Assembly (NCBI GenBank): GCA_016281055.1
Contig: JAEEHW010000121.1
Location: 1-33,493, forward strand
Reading direction: 5' to 3'
From: Prevotella sp.
GTDB lineage: Bacteria > Bacteroidota > Bacteroidia > Bacteroidales > Bacteroidaceae
Length of the DNA stretch: 33,493 nucleotides
In this document: positions 33,174 through 33,493 of the stretch, piece after piece
Numbering within the stretch: position 1 is the stretch's first letter
Layout: each line of letters starts with the position of its first letter
Program-made: the position numbers and the translations under genes
Notes under the pieces: generated by a model
Seen by the model: only the letters and a program-made list of their open reading frames with translations
What the model was told of the DNA's origin: nothing
Database searches by the model: none

Positions 33174-33254
33174 TACCAAGCGTTGGTATCATTGATACCA
33201 AACGCTGGTACAACTGATACCACACATTGGTACTACTCGTACCAGATGTTGGTA
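33174..33254 (+). repeat. Four TACCA-N5-TGGTA palindromes at 22-bp period
   Basis: Units begin at 33174, 33196, 33218 and 33240, each exactly TACCA-N5-TGGTA, with loops AGCGT, AACGC, CACAT and GATGT and 7-bp spacers TCATTGA, CAACTGA and CTACTCG. The arms are invariant while loops and spacers vary. The array lies in the 126-nt gap between the YraN-like stop and the next glycosyltransferase. AATCTTTG at 33257-33264 is one base from a -7 consensus. Confidence 0.88.
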
Positions 33255-33283
33255 CGAATCTTTGCAAATATTGAAATAAGAAA

Positions 33284-33493
33284 ATGACATTATCACCCAT
33301 TATACTTTTTGTTTATAACCGTCCCAAACATACAGCTGAAACGGTAGAGGCTCTGAAGAAAAACGAGTTCGCTTCTGAGAGTGTACTATATGTTTTTTCT
33401 GACGGAGCAAAAGAAGATGCAACGGAAGAACAGAAGAACAAAATACGTGAAATAAGGAACTACATTCATACCATTACAGGCTTTAAAGAGTTA
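33284..33493 (+). CDS. Glycosyltransferase family 2-like protein (3' truncated by window)
   Basis: 70 residues to the right edge, open throughout, from ATG 33284. LSPIILFVYNRPKHTAETVE followed by LKKNEFASESVLYVFSDGAK has the first strand and the SDGAK turn of GT2-type GT-A enzymes, the form often annotated as hemolysin- or sugar-transferase-like in capsule loci. The catalytic DxD and later motifs are outside the window. It is downstream of the palindrome array, so it may have separate expression control from the operon upstream. Confidence 0.75.
   Translation, partial: MTLSPIILFVYNRPKHTAETVEALKKNEFASESVLYVFSDGAKEDATEEQKNKIREIRNYIHTITGFKEL

Noticed and set aside
33174..33254. CRISPR array
   Set aside because: The period is only 22 bp, conserved parts are 5-bp arms rather than a 25-40 bp repeat, spacers are 7 bp, and no cas genes are present.

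Overview
The window reads as a chromosomal piece of a Bacteroidota genome, most likely Prevotella or a close relative. The evidence is the repeated TTTG-N19-21-TAnnTTTG promoter architecture, the lack of clear Shine-Dalgarno sequences, a tmRNA with the Bacteroidota tag GENNYALAA, a DUF4465 lipoprotein, a DUF3078 outer-membrane protein and dockerin-like repeats. No similarity search was possible, so family names rest on recognisable motifs.

Layout. 1-4196: accessory envelope genes: the 3' end of a dockerin-bearing protein, a PrsW-type membrane protease, a decayed secreted OB-fold gene, and two reverse-strand secreted proteins (one a DUF4465 lipoprotein). 4197-5613: a promoter-driven pair of an acidic membrane-anchored protein and a two-lobed retropepsin-like protease. 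5716-8954: a coenzyme A block (panD, coaBC, coaX) followed by a DUF2520 dehydrogenase-like gene. 8989-11366: a GH51 arabinofuranosidase overlapping prmC. 11485-13389 (reverse): yidC, divergent from a DUF3078 protein and a Pif1-like helicase. 16843-20058: pheS and a GH35 beta-galactosidase. 20192-20588: tmRNA.

20838 to the right edge looks like one polysaccharide (O-antigen or capsule) operon behind a single strong promoter. It has an ABC exporter (Wzm at 20838, Wzt at 23002). Its sugar genes are consistent with a dTDP-3-amino-3,6-dideoxyhexose (FdtA-like ketoisomerase, FdtB-like aminotransferase). An SDR and a MenD-like thiamine-diphosphate enzyme, a pyruvyltransferase-family protein and two glycosyltransferases follow, the last cut by the window edge. 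Cargo with no obvious glycan role is interleaved: a four-helix-bundle (S23/IVP) gene enclosed by a 25-bp inverted repeat, a DUF3791/DUF3990/small-protein set resembling a toxin-antitoxin module, a Fic protein, and two YraN-family genes, one of which has lost catalytic residues.

The most interesting non-coding signals are: (1) the S23 gene enclosed by long complementary arms, the topology of 23S rRNA intervening sequences but at a protein-coding locus; (2) four copies of TACCA-N5-TGGTA at an exact 22-bp period in the largest gap of the polysaccharide operon; (3) heptanucleotide tandem repeats of unrelated sequence at several intra-operon junctions; and (4) a terminator-like hairpin whose right arm contains most of the putative tmRNA -7 box.
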